Source: Cordylochernes scorpioides (taxonomy: Eukaryota > Arthropoda > Arachnida > Pseudoscorpiones > Chernetidae). From it: a stretch of 64,000 nt of DNA. The notes beneath the pieces were generated by a model that had not been told where the DNA came from, did no database searches, and saw nothing but the letters and a program-made list of their open reading frames with translations. Of this stretch, positions 11,974-21,639 are shown piece by piece. Within the stretch, counting starts at the first letter, position 1. Each line of letters opens with the position of its first letter. Position numbers and translations under genes: made by a program. The DNA is taken from assembly GCA_030710605.1 (NCBI GenBank), contig CP092863.1, positions 119,644,412 through 119,708,411 on the forward strand. Direction: 5' to 3'.

Positions 11974-12062
11974 GTTTTAATTTTTTTATTTTTATTGGCT
12001 GCCGGCGAGCACGGGCCGGACAGAGGCCGATGAGGAAAGACGGTCGTGACTATATATAGGGA
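11974..12062 (+). repeat. Body of the tRNA-Tyr-headed element
   Basis: A T-rich spacer (ttttaatttttttattttta) follows the tRNA and could act as a Pol III terminator. Then come ggctgccggcgagcac and gacagaggccgatgagg, shared with 11717-11808, ending at tatatatagggataat. The flanking aaattgtgccttatcatgg recurs near 11510-11590. Confidence 0.5.
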
Positions 12063-12403
12063 TAATCCAAATTGTGCCTTATCATGGATTTGGTCTTATT
12101 AACTTGTGTTTATAATCTACTAGCGGACGTACCCGGCTTCGCCCAGGTTTTACCCGAGGAAAGGTTTGTCTAACGAATCTCTCGATAAAGTGAACATTTT
12201 TTCCCGGTCCCTTGAAAAATACTCGATAAGTTGAATAAAATCAATATTAATTGGTTCCCTCAGTAATTGGAAGTTAAAGGAATAGTATCTTGCCTTGGAA
12301 TTGTATCATTATTCTTGTCTCAAATAAATTGCCGTGTCATCCTGAATTTTGTCTTTCCTAATTTTCTACATTACAAAATCATCGTATCAACATAATAATA
12401 TTT

Positions 12404-13037
12404 TAAAACGAAAATTGAAATTATACCGCGAATGTTTCTTTTATAAAAATCGAAATTTATTTTCAAAGAGAAATAGCGACATTTCTAACTTTGAGGATGA
12501 GGTATGGAAAGGTGAAACATGAAGAGTAATGACGAACGGAAAAATAAAAAGTGTCCAGGGGCGGGAATCGAACCCACACCCTTCTGCTTACCGGGCAGGT
12601 GCCTTGTCCACTCGGCTACCCTGGACGTATTTTTCCGTTCGTAACTAATACTTAAAGTAACATTTAAAATACAATATAACGCGGCTGATTGTAAAACGAA
12701 AATTGAAATTATACCGCGAATGTTTCTTTTATAAAAATCGAAATTTATTTTCAAAGAGAAATAGCGACATTTCTAACTTTGAGGATGAGGTATGGAAAGG
12801 TGAAACATGAAGAGTAATGGCGAACGGAAAAATAAAAAGTGTTCGATTCCCGCCCCTGGACACTTTTTATTTTTCCGTTCGCCATTACTCTTCATGTTTC
12901 ACCTTTCCATACCTCATCCTCAAAGTTAGAAATTTCGCTATTTCTCTTTGAAAATAAATTTCGATTTTTATAGAAGAAACATTCGCGGTATAATTTCAAT
13001 TTTCGTTTTACAATCATCAGCCGCGTTATATTGTATT
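12404..13037. mobile_element. tRNA-bearing foldback element, copy 1
   Basis: Flanked by a 9-bp direct repeat ataatattt (12395-12403 and 13038-13046). Order: arm unit (aaaacgaaaattgaaatt onward), tRNA-like gene on the minus strand, linker (acaatataacgcggctgatt), second arm unit, a 19-nt remnant of the tRNA 3' end (12842-12860), then an inverted arm plus inverted linker. The segment from about 12662 to 13037 is one long near-perfect palindrome with arms of about 175 bp. The same architecture recurs at 19577-20135 with different inner junctions. No protein is encoded. Confidence 0.75.
12552..12626 (-). tRNA. tRNA-like sequence inside the foldback element (75 nt)
   Basis: The minus strand reads a 7-bp acceptor stem (GTCCAGG with CCTGGAC), a D-arm starting AGCCGAGTGG, an anticodon arm CCTGC-CCGGTAA-GCAGA, a T-arm GTGGG-TTCGATT-CCCGC and discriminator A. 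Position 34-36 would read GGT (Thr), but base 33 is C rather than the near-universal U and the first anticodon-stem pair is mismatched, so it is probably not a working tRNA. Box A and box B survive, so it may serve as a Pol III promoter for the element. Confidence 0.6.
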
Positions 13038-13465
13038 ATAATATTTAGAGCAGATAGTTGAATTATAACAGATAAATTACAATATTTATCTTGATTATTT
13101 TTAGGCGAAAAGTTATTTCAAAAATTTTATTTGCTAGAAACCTTCCCAGTACTATACTAAATAACATCCCAAAGTATAGATTCAGTAGGGATTTAATGTT
13201 TTCTAAAATTGTTTTAACTAATGTTTGTTAGGTAAACTTTCACTAGGGTAAAACCCGGGCGAAGCCCAGTACATCCGCTAGTAACAGATAAATTAGAATA
13301 TTTATCTTGATTATTTTTAGGCGAAAAGTTATTTCAAAAATGTTATTTGCTAGAAACCTTCCCAGTACTATACTAAATAACTTGCCAAAATTTCATGGCT
13401 TTCCAATGAGTGGTTTGGTCAGGCATTAAGGACAGACAGACACACATACATTCATTTATATATAA

Positions 13466-14122
13466 ACTAGCGGACGTACCCGGCTTCGCCCGAGGTTTTA
13501 CCCGAGTAAAGGTTTGTCTAACGAACATTTGTTAAAACAATTCTCTAAAAACTTATATAAAAAAAAGATATATTTTGATAATTTGAAACTCGTAAATTTG
13601 AATCTCTCGATAAAGTGAACATTTTTTCCCGGTCCCTGTGTCCCTGAATTTTGTCTTTCCTAATTTTCTACATTAGAAAATCATAGTTTTATCTAGTGAA
13701 CATTTTTTCCCGGTCCATTGAAAAATACTCGATAAGTTGAATAAAATCAATATTAATTGGTTCCCTCGGTAATTGGAAGTTAGAGGAATAGTATCTTCGC
13801 TTGGAATTGTATCATTATTCTTGTCTCAAATAAATTGCCGTGTCATCATGAGATAATCTTACTTTTGATAAATAATATTTAAGATAACAAACTTAGTGAT
13901 AAGAAAACTTGTTAACATCGTCACAATGGGGGCGCTGCTTGCGAGTTAAATCTACAAATCTGCAAATAACTCTAAGGATATTCAAGATTTTCATGAAATT
14001 ATTTTTCGAAAACCTTCCCGGTGATATACCTAATAATATCCCAAAATTTCACGGCGATTGGATGTATGGTTTTTGAATCTATAGAGTACAGACAGACAGA
14101 CATTCAATTATATATATATACT
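13466..14122 (+). mobile_element. CCCGGG-headed repeat, full-length copy
   Basis: Starts actagcggacgtacccggc, ends cattcaattatatatata, about 655 bp. The body carries ttttttcccggtccctgtg, ggggcgctgcttgcgagtta and tttcacggcgattggatgta. It is closely similar to 60024-60768. No ORF. Confidence 0.65.
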
Positions 14123-14600
14123 AGCGGATGTGTACCCGGCTTCGCCCGGGTTTTATCCGAGTGAAAGTTTGCCTAACAAATATTATATATTATGAAGTAT
14201 AATAAACAATGCTAAAGATTAGTTTTAATTATTAATCAAGATTGTGTGTGAATATGTGAGAAAGATGTAATATCGTTGTTGTTTTCTTGGCCGACTGTTT
14301 TACATATGGTGTTATCTTAAAATTGCTTGTTTTGAATATTTTTTTAGATTGAGTTGAATGAATTGCTGAATTTTTTTTTGTATTTATATATAAATAAAAT
14401 TAACTCTGTTGAATTTTTTTGTATTTTATCGATAACAGCAAAGTTATGTATTTTAAAGTTAGGAAAAATATTTTGATGTTAAGCAAAACCTGCTCCATCT
14501 CGTTTTACATAAATGTTGAAAATTTGGTCGAAATTGATGCATTGTAACGAAAGTTTTTAGCGAACACCACTTATGAAATTTCCATTTATATAGAAGATAT
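14123..14600 (+). repeat. CCCGGG-headed repeat (plus-strand partner of 8838-9290)
   Basis: The head is ctagcggatgtgtacccggc. The body contains gagaaagatgtaatatcgtt and ctccatctcgttttacataa, found reversed at 8838-9290. It ends near 14600 in atttatatagaagatataat. Confidence 0.6.
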
Positions 14601-14634
14601 AATATAAAGGAGTTTTAAAAATTGTTAAAAAAAA

Positions 14635-14705
14635 TGCATCGGCCGGGAATCGAACCCTGGCCGCCCACGTGGCAGGCGAGCATTCTACCACTGAACCACC
14701 GATGC
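14635..14705 (-). tRNA. tRNA-Gly (GCC), near-intact copy in a repeat
   Basis: The minus strand gives acceptor GCATCGG paired with CCGATGC, D-arm GTGGTTCAGTGG, anticodon arm CTCGC-CTGCCAC-GTGGG with anticodon GCC, T-arm closing CCCGG, and discriminator A. One T-stem mismatch (A opposite G) is seen. A T-run follows as terminator (aaaaaaa on the plus strand). The 3' trailer (agttttaaaaattgt) is shared with the copy at 60808-60878, so the tRNA was copied with flanking DNA. It could be a gene or a tRNA-derived retroposon. Confidence 0.65.
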
Positions 14706-14712
14706 TTTAAAA

Positions 14713-15250
14713 AAATTAAATTAATTTATCGTCGCGACCAGTGCTGCGCCCTAGCGGTAAAAGACTGGAACTAACGCTTTTTGGTTTTTATTTTAAAAAA
14801 AAAGCACATTAACTTTTTTAGTTTTTTGAATAGCCTATATGTTAAACGAAATCTTCAGCTACCTACATGCGAAATTCCATAATGATTGAGTCAGTAGATT
14901 TTGCGTGATGCGATAACAAACATCGATTTCGCATTTCATTTTTATATATATAAGGAAGGAATGATATATATAGAATAGATAATAGATATCCTTATCCTTA
15001 TATCCTTATCCTTATCTATCTATAAAAATGAAATGCGAAATCGATGTTTGTTATCGCTTCACGCAAAATCTACTGACTCAATCATTATGGAATTTCGCAT
15101 GTAGGTAGCTGAAGATTTCGTTTAACATATAGGCTATTCAAAAAACTAAAAAAGTCAATGTGCTTTTTTCAAAAATAAAAAAACAAAAAGCGTTAGTTCC
15201 AGCCTTTTACCGCTTGGGCGCAGCACTGGTCGCGACGATAAATTAATTTG
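14713..15250. repeat. Large inverted repeat (tail-to-tail pair), arms about 235 bp
   Basis: The left arm starts aattaatttatcgtcgcgac; the right arm ends gtcgcgacgataaattaatt. The arms meet around 14965-15015, with spacer material of ccttatcctta repeats. The arms are the family seen at 10860-11455. A transcript across it would form a long hairpin. Confidence 0.75.
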
Positions 15251-15610
15251 ATTGGTTAATAATTAACACGTGGTTTGTTTACACGATCAATGTTAGTTTG
15301 TTCACACGATGAATGTTTTTAAAAGGTAAGATTATCCAATCGCCGTGAAACCTTAGGAAGTTATTTACTATACTACTGGGAAGATTTCTGGTTTGAATTT
15401 GATTTGAAATAAATATTCTTTGCAATTTTATTTGCAAATTTTCTACTTTCACTCGCAAGCAGCGTCTCTAGCGGCGTCTGGTGAAATTATATTTATAAAT
15501 TGTAACAATGCTTAAAATGTTTTCCAAGTATAATAAATTTAATTTGAGAATTTAGTAATATAATATTCAAATTACGTAAAAAATACTTGGCATTTCAATA
15601 TTAATATATA
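15251..15610 (-). repeat. Minus-strand continuation of the 10860-11455 repeat family
   Basis: Shares with 10860-11225, in reverse, segments such as caatcgccgtgaaac and the Cys-free body around actcgcaagcagcg. Non-coding. Downstream to 16040 the DNA is AT-rich with no gene seen. Confidence 0.55.
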
Positions 15611-16039
15611 TTTAAAGAAAAAAATTGTAACGTTTTTGTGTTAAATGGTAAAATGTAATGTTAAAATATATTTTTACATTGTTAATTTAATTTGCTGTTG
15701 TTTTATAAAAATGATGATGCAACTTTAATTGTTGTTGTGAAAATATCTTTATTTACGGAGCTGCTAACCATAATAAATGATTTTTGAGCCCCTAATTGTT
15801 GTTGTTTATTATCATTTGTTTATATAAAAAATTACATTGTATGTGATGATGATAACAAAAATGAATTTTTAAATTAATATATATAATTCATTGAGAAAAA
15901 AAGAAATAATTAATTATCAAATTCACAAAAGTGACAATATCTTATTTAAAATATAATGTATATTTTCAAAAAATTATGTGTTTCAAAAATATATTTAAAC
16001 GCATATAACAATATTTATATTTATATACGTTTATTAATC
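15611..16039. other. AT-rich spacer
   Basis: Nothing recognisable. Composition is very AT-rich, with long A/T runs and no open frame of note. Confidence 0.4.
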
Positions 16040-17000
16040 AATATATAGGTGGATTGGATGTTTTCTAGAATCGTTTTAACAAATGTTCGTTAGGCAAACT
16101 TTTACTCAGATAAAAACTGTGCGAAGCCGGGTACATTCGCTAAATACAGTTATTTACAAATTTTTGTTTGTGGCAAGATACTATTCCTTCAACTTCAAAT
16201 TACCGAGTGGACCAATTAATACTGATTTTTTTCAACTTATCGAGTATTTTTCAAGGGACCGGGAAAAAATTATCGAGAGTGTAGACAAGTATAGATTCAG
16301 TAGGGATTGGATGTTTGCTAGAATCGTTTTAACAAATGTTTGTTAAGCAAATTTTTACTCGGGTAAAAATCCAGGAACATGTTTGTCGGCTATGCAAGCC
16401 CTCAATATGTAACTAATCTCGCTGAAATTTGAACAGGACAGAGAGTTAAATCTGGAAGAGTTTTTTTGTCGCACTTGAACCAAGAAAAATTATATTTAAC
16501 CAAGTACTGAGCAACAATATTTTTTTAGTCAGAAATGATGATGACAATATCGCCGTATCATGCTTGATTGCATTAAAAAAATCTTTTGGATAATATTCAC
16601 TAAAGCGGACCACGGGCGAAGCCAGATAATGATTAATAGTAGGCAGGAACAAAATTCGACCAGCGAAACATTCATTCGAGCAGAAGACACACGAAGCCAG
16701 GTCATCTCTATATATAAAATATCGTTTATCGGCCTTTTGGCTAAGATCATGTAGTATATCTCTAGATATTTTTATTTATGTTTATCTTTTTAAAAATCTA
16801 TTCAGTAGAGAGTGGATATGTTTGCTCGAAAAATAAATTTCATATATTATATAAATATATGACGTAACGAATATAATTATCATTATTATCATAATATTCT
16901 GTGTGTTCCAGAATATTATTATCAATAATATTCGTTAGGCAAACTTTCACTCAGATAAAACGCGGGCGAAGCCGGGTACACATCCGCTAGTATATATATA
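16040..17000 (-). repeat. Reverse-oriented CCCGGG-repeat heads and fragments
   Basis: Head ends are visible at 16120-16135 (gcgaagccgggtacattc) and 16960-16985 (gcgggcgaagccgggtac), with fragments of the 1586-1825 interior reversed at 16440-16700. A U2-like fragment at 16721-16760 sits at a tail end in this cluster. Confidence 0.55.
16721..16760 (+). pseudogene. U2 snRNA 5'-end fragment
   Basis: Reads atcgtttatcggcctt then ttggctaagatca and gtagtat, matching the 5' end of eukaryotic U2 snRNA (consensus begins ATCGCTTCTCGGCC and continues TTGGCTAAGATCA). Two substitutions and a small deletion separate it from consensus. It stops after about 40 nt, before the branch-point-recognition region is complete. 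It directly follows a tatatataaaa repeat tail, as expected for a template-switch or chimeric retroposition product. Confidence 0.7.
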
Positions 17001-17439
17001 TATAGATAAGTATTCAAATATTGAATGGGAAATTGCAAAAAAGCATCCTCATTTTCTCTGGAAAAGTTATATTCTTAGAGACCCATATATAAAGGTGTAA
17101 TTAATTTTCCAAAATAAGCTCTGGTTTATTTCCAAAAATATTTTTTGTGTGGTGGTGATTGAGGATTTAAACTAAGTCCTCCAATTTGTAGTCAACAAAC
17201 CAATTTTTATTAATTGCTAGGAATTTGTATGAGGAAATGACAAATTCCAGGTTTTTATTTTGAAACTTCTCCAGTAATTTAAAAAAAAATACATTAAGAT
17301 GTAATCTCAAAGTTAAAAATAATATCTCTAATTGAATATAACTTTTTTTTTTCAGTTCTTTGGTAAATTTTAAAATATATTGCGTTAAAATAAACCTGAT
17401 TCACAAAGAGTAATGTGATGCATATTTTGAGTATTATAT
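17001..17439. other. Non-coding AT-rich DNA
   Basis: No gene, repeat family or RNA recognised in this stretch. Confidence 0.4.
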
Positions 17440-17975
17440 CTATATATATAAAAATGAATGTTTGTGTGTTGGTTTGTATGTCCGGTATACAAATTCGAAG
17501 TAGTTCACTAATTCAAACCAAAATTTCCATACATAGGTAAAAAATAACGGGGAAGACGATAGGCTATTTTAAAAATATATAAATCAATTATTAAAACTAT
17601 ATATTCAAATTATTCTACTTAGCTCACGAACAGCGCCCTCTAGAACGCTTTAGAACAAAGAGCAGGCGACCTGCCGGCGGCAGGTTTTTCTTAATTACAA
17701 TGCAATTCCTTAACTATATTTACAGGTTTTCTAATTTATAACTATTTCACATATTTACATAAATAATTTTAATTTTTTGCTATAACTGATCTAATTCGCC
17801 GTTTAAAATAACTGCTCTTGCAATATTTGCTATGTTTTATAATGTACATGTACAGTTTGGACGGGGCGTTTCACAAGGGTGACATCCACGGCGCCAATTT
17901 ATAATTGTTACGAATAGTGTTTGAATAAAATATTTAATCGTGTAAACCCGGGCGTTGCCCGGGTCATTCGTCTAG
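17440..17975 (-). repeat. CCCGGG-headed repeat, second subfamily, reverse copy
   Basis: The reverse of the 8462-8826 type: the tail (tctatatatataaaaatgaa) is on the left and the head (cccgggcgttgcccgggtca) ends at about 17970. It contains about 180 bp more than the shorter copy, including gacctgccggcggcaggttt near 17668, itself a short palindrome. Confidence 0.6.
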
Positions 17976-18210
17976 TTTAAAATAGATCCAAATATTGAAA
18001 ATAGTTTAAAATAATTAAATTATTATCGCGAGTGAGCTAGCTTAAAAAACCAAAATTCTCCATCAATTAAGCCAGAATGACGAAAAGTGACAATTTTTGA
18101 CAATTAAAACAATTTTATTTTCATCTTGACAATTTTACAATTTCAAAGAGTGCAACAGTAGTTTAAGATGAAGAAAGGATTTATACAGAAGTTAATAATA
18201 TATACAAAGA

Positions 18211-18909
18211 TTAAGCGAAAGAGGATGAAGGAAGGCATCCCCGGCGCGCGAGCGTCCTCGTCCAAGCGATGAGCGGGTCCTCCACTCCACCGAGCCCAAC
18301 CTGGACAAAGTGGCGGTAGACGCGCAGCTTTGCCGACGCGAGGATGGTCAGGGCGTCGTCCTCAAGGCCGGACCCACCGAAGATCCAAACCTGCAGGTCA
18401 GGGGGCCGCCCGATGATGTTGAAGGCCTCTCTGATGAGGGGCCTGATGGAAAGGCAGCTCCAGTAGCGGTGGCCGAGGGAGCAGTCGACGGACTTGCAGG
18501 CAGGACACGAGGGGCCGGCCGAGGCAGGATGGGCCGGTTGGGGTAGAGCGTGGAGAACCAACTTGAAGGCGGCATCGGCCTCATGGCCCGAGAAAGCGCA
18601 GCGCCGCAGCGAGGCCCAGTCTATCCTGGATGGTGGGCTGATAGTAGGTGCCCATCTCGCCAGGAATCGAGAGAACGGCGTGGCCGCGAGGCGCGGACGA
18701 TCCATGGCCTGTCGGACCGAGCGGGTCGTGAGGCCGTTGAGGAACGGCGTGGCCGTCCCACGCAGCACCACAGCCGCAGCCAAGGAAGTCTCCCGGAAGC
18801 CCTCGTCATCCCGGATGTTCTCGGCGGTCAGCCTCCGGCAGAAGGCGCCAAGGGCCGCGGCGTCAGCAAGGGTGGAGCGCGTAGGGCGGTCGATATGATA
18901 GTCCTCCAC
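18211..18909 (-). pseudogene. GC-rich LINE ORF2 fragment: C-terminal Cys/His domain
   Basis: The open frame is about 232 codons, ending TAA at 18211-18213, with no ATG at its 5' end, so it is a fragment. The segment CPACKSVDCSLGHRYWSC is a CxxC...H...C cluster like that after the RT in Tx1/I-type non-LTR elements. The residues before it (DWASLRRCAFSGHEADAAFK) match the helical region preceding that cluster. RT and endonuclease motifs are absent. Its GC content and codon use differ sharply from the AT-rich surroundings. Overlapping frames on both strands over the same interval are composition artefacts. Confidence 0.65.
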
Positions 18910-19562
18910 CGATGACGAAAAGTGGAAAAAAAAGGAAAAACAAACCCACCTTGAATATCAAACAAGCCAGACAAAACCTTCTCAAGACAATATCCCCAAG
19001 GACCTGAGAATCCAGACCCAACGACATCAATATAAATTAATATAAATTATAATTGTAAATGAAACCCTGTATATTAACCACCCCCCACAGTATATTTTAA
19101 ATATGATGATCTAGGTTGCACTTTTTGAACGGCACCTAATAAAGTTATTTGGAACTGGAAATGTAAAAAACAAAATATATTTATATAAAAAGTTTCAAAG
19201 ATTTCCTATACTTGCATAATTTAGACTCAAAATTATACTTGCTCTCACAGGATGACAAAGAAATTATTGAAGTTATTTTTTATTCATTTTAAAATCTAAT
19301 ATGAACGATTAAAGTCTCTATCTTTCTCTCTCCAAGTATTTTTATTTCCATTAAAGAAATATATTAAATCCAATACCTCTTGTAGATTTAATTGAAATTA
19401 TATAGCATCAAATATCTTTTAAGAAACTGATAATTTATATTATGCTATTGTACATATTGCCAGACACTTCTTTTTTGTACAGAGTTTTTTCTCGTTTTTT
19501 TTCTATCTTTCTAATTGTTTACATCATATGACTATTCTATTCACGGTCTAAAATTATTGTAT
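18910..19562. other. Non-coding; possible 3' UTR of a plus-strand LINE
   Basis: The part at 18915-19170 ends with cacctaataaagttatttgg, resembling the 3' UTR end of a jockey-like element, but no coding part precedes it. The remainder to 19562 is AT-rich with nothing recognised. Confidence 0.3.
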
Positions 19563-19576
19563 ATATAGGTGGTATA

Positions 19577-20135
19577 ACGAAAATTGCAATTATACCGCGA
19601 ATGTTTCTTTTATACAAAAATCGAAATTTATCTCAAAGAGAAACAGCGACCATTTCTAACTCTTTTGAATGAAGTATGAGAGGGTGAAAATATGAAGAGT
19701 AATGGCGAACGGAAAAATAAAAGTGTCCAGGGGCGGGAATCGAACCCACAACCTTCTGCTTACCGGGCAGGTGCCATGTCCACTAGGCTACCCTGGACAT
19801 ATTTCTCCGTTCGTAAATATTATATAAAGTAATTTTAAAATACAATATAACGCGGCTGATGATTGTAAAACGAAAATTGCAATTATACCGCGAATGTTTA
19901 TTTTATACAAAAATCGAAATTTATCTCAAAGAGAAACAGCGACCATTTCTAACTTTTTTGAATGAAGTATGAGAGGGTGAAAATATGAAGAGTAATGGCG
20001 AACGGAAAAATAAAAGTGTCCTGGGGCGGGAATAAAGATAATTGAGATAAATTTCGATTTTTGTATAAAAGAAACATTCGCGGTATAATTGCAATTTTCG
20101 TTTTACAATCATCAGCCGCGTTATATTGTATTTTA
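19577..20135. mobile_element. tRNA-bearing foldback element, copy 2
   Basis: Flanked by a 14-bp direct repeat atataggtggtata (19563-19576 and 20136-20149). Order matches copy 1: arm, minus-strand tRNA-like gene, linker (caatataacgcggctgatga), second arm ending in a partial tRNA (gtcctggggcgggaat), then an inverted arm that begins at a different internal point (about 20045) and the inverted linker. Different inner junctions with the same outer ends and different TSD lengths point to two separate insertion events of one structural type. Confidence 0.75.
19724..19798 (-). tRNA. tRNA-like sequence inside foldback copy 2
   Basis: 75 nt, acceptor stem GTCCAGG/CCTGGAC intact, and the same anticodon arm as the 12552-12626 copy, including C at position 33. 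Differences lie in the D-loop (one substitution) and the variable region. Conservation of the odd anticodon loop between diverged copies means both descend from an already altered tRNA. Confidence 0.6.
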
Positions 20136-20149
20136 ATATAGGTGGTATA

Positions 20150-21190
20150 GACAAATGTAAAGGCATACATGTATGACAGGTGTCCCTAGAGGGACATAGC
20201 GCTTTAAATTGAAATAAAAATAAATAAAATCTCTTCTCTCTCTTTTTCTCTTGGCCATCATATGATCTTCAAGATATATATACACTGTATATACCGTGAA
20301 ATTTTGATCAGATAGTTTCTTACTTGTATAGCGTGAGTGGATCACATACCCACGTGATTTAGATTAAATCAAAGAAAAATCTTGATAAAGAGAGGCGTCT
20401 TTCCCCTAGAAATATTGGTTGATTAATAAATTTAGATCCAATATATACTTTATATTTATTTATATATATATTTATTTTAATGAGCACCTCATTCACTTAA
20501 TTACCACTATGATGATTTTATCCTCATTCAGACTATATTTATAGCAACACTGATGTATTTTGTGAAAAACCTTCATGGATTTTTGTAGCCTTACTCTTTT
20601 CTGAATTGTCATTTATACAATATCTGCATATTTTTTTTATTAAGGCTTGATATATTTTATCGTGGTTTTTGTTCATTTAGTTTTTTATTTGAAATAAAAA
20701 CCTTAACGGCCAGTAACTACTGAAAATAAAGTATTTGGTCTTTAATGAGAGACTTTCAAAATAAAATTTAATAATTGAAGTATCCAAAATTATACCGTTG
20801 TATTTATTGAATGAAAATGTTAGTAATTAAATAATATCTAATGTAACATATTGAGTGTTTTTTTTTTAACTATTCTATTTTGTCATTTCAAAAATACACT
20901 CGTTTTAATTTCTAACTGTTTTTTAAATAATAGGTTATTCAATTTACATTAAAATTTATAAAATAAATGAAGCTACCAGTGTTAAGTTTCAAGCTTTCGA
21001 ACTTGTCAGTACTTCAACAGGAATATAACGTTTATAAATTATTGATAAATACTATTTTATATACAAATTATTATTTACATATTTTAAACATTTATGATAT
21101 TGAAGGGAGATAAAAATATATTAAAATTATAAACGTGATACTCCTGTTGAAGGACTGACACTTAACCCTGGAAGCTTTATTTTTTAATAT
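20150..21190. other. AT-rich DNA without recognisable genes
   Basis: No RNA gene or protein motif found. A short inverted segment (gtccctagagggac, 20182-20195) is a small palindrome. Open frames are short and compositionally random. Confidence 0.45.
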
Positions 21191-21369
21191 CAAAAAGGGG
21201 GGTCGGTGGAAGAATGTTCTAAATCGTTGGTTTTCGACCGCTGCAACCCTGATTCGATTCCCGCATTGGACACTTTTTTTTTTAATAAAAAAAAAATGCT
21301 CCAATGGCCCTCGATTCTTGAAAAAGTCCAACCCCATCAACGAGTGCAAGTAACTAAACTGGACTCTGA

Positions 21370-21545
21370 CACATTTGTAAGTGCAAAGTCTAACTGCTTT
21401 TCACATGTGTAGACATGTGGTGCACTTAGAGCAAAAGCATTCGCCTAATTCTACTCCCATGATTATCATGGCCAGTACCATGTGTACTAGGGATGAACAA
21501 AAGTAAAGTATTATAAATCCGGGAAGAACATTCAATTTTTATTTA
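21370..21545. repeat. Outer edge of duplicated unit A (matches 44250-44400)
   Basis: Segments such as atttgtaagtgcaaagtc, acatgtggtgcacttaga and gtactagggatgaacaaaag align with 44255-44400. This extends the homology between units A and C beyond the LINE at about 21620-23310, which would then be an insertion in A. Confidence 0.55.
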
Positions 21546-21639
21546 ATAATTTACTAACGAGTTAACCTAGCTTCACCTAAGGAACATTTAATAAAAATGT
21601 ATTTCAAGAGCAAACATTCATTCTCTACTGAATCTATGC

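Larger units (their letters stand above)
12117..13465 (+). repeat. CCCGGG-headed repeat interrupted by a foldback element, plus flanking fragments
   Basis: The head starts at 12117 (tactagcggacgtacccggc). The body continues to 12403, is split by the insertion at 12404-13037, and resumes at 13047 with tagagcagatagttgaatta. A reversed head (to 13282) and another tail (13285-13465) follow. The intact order of this body at 56453-57118 shows what was interrupted. Confidence 0.65.

Noticed and set aside
18310-18915. Several overlapping GC-rich open frames on both strands
   Set aside because: High GC lowers stop frequency; only the minus-strand frame with the Cys/His cluster has family motifs.
21205-21280. 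tRNA-like 3' half (gattcgattcccgc then tggaca and a T-run)
   Set aside because: A box B-like motif and terminator are present, but no matching acceptor or D-arm can be folded; possibly an old tRNA-derived repeat.
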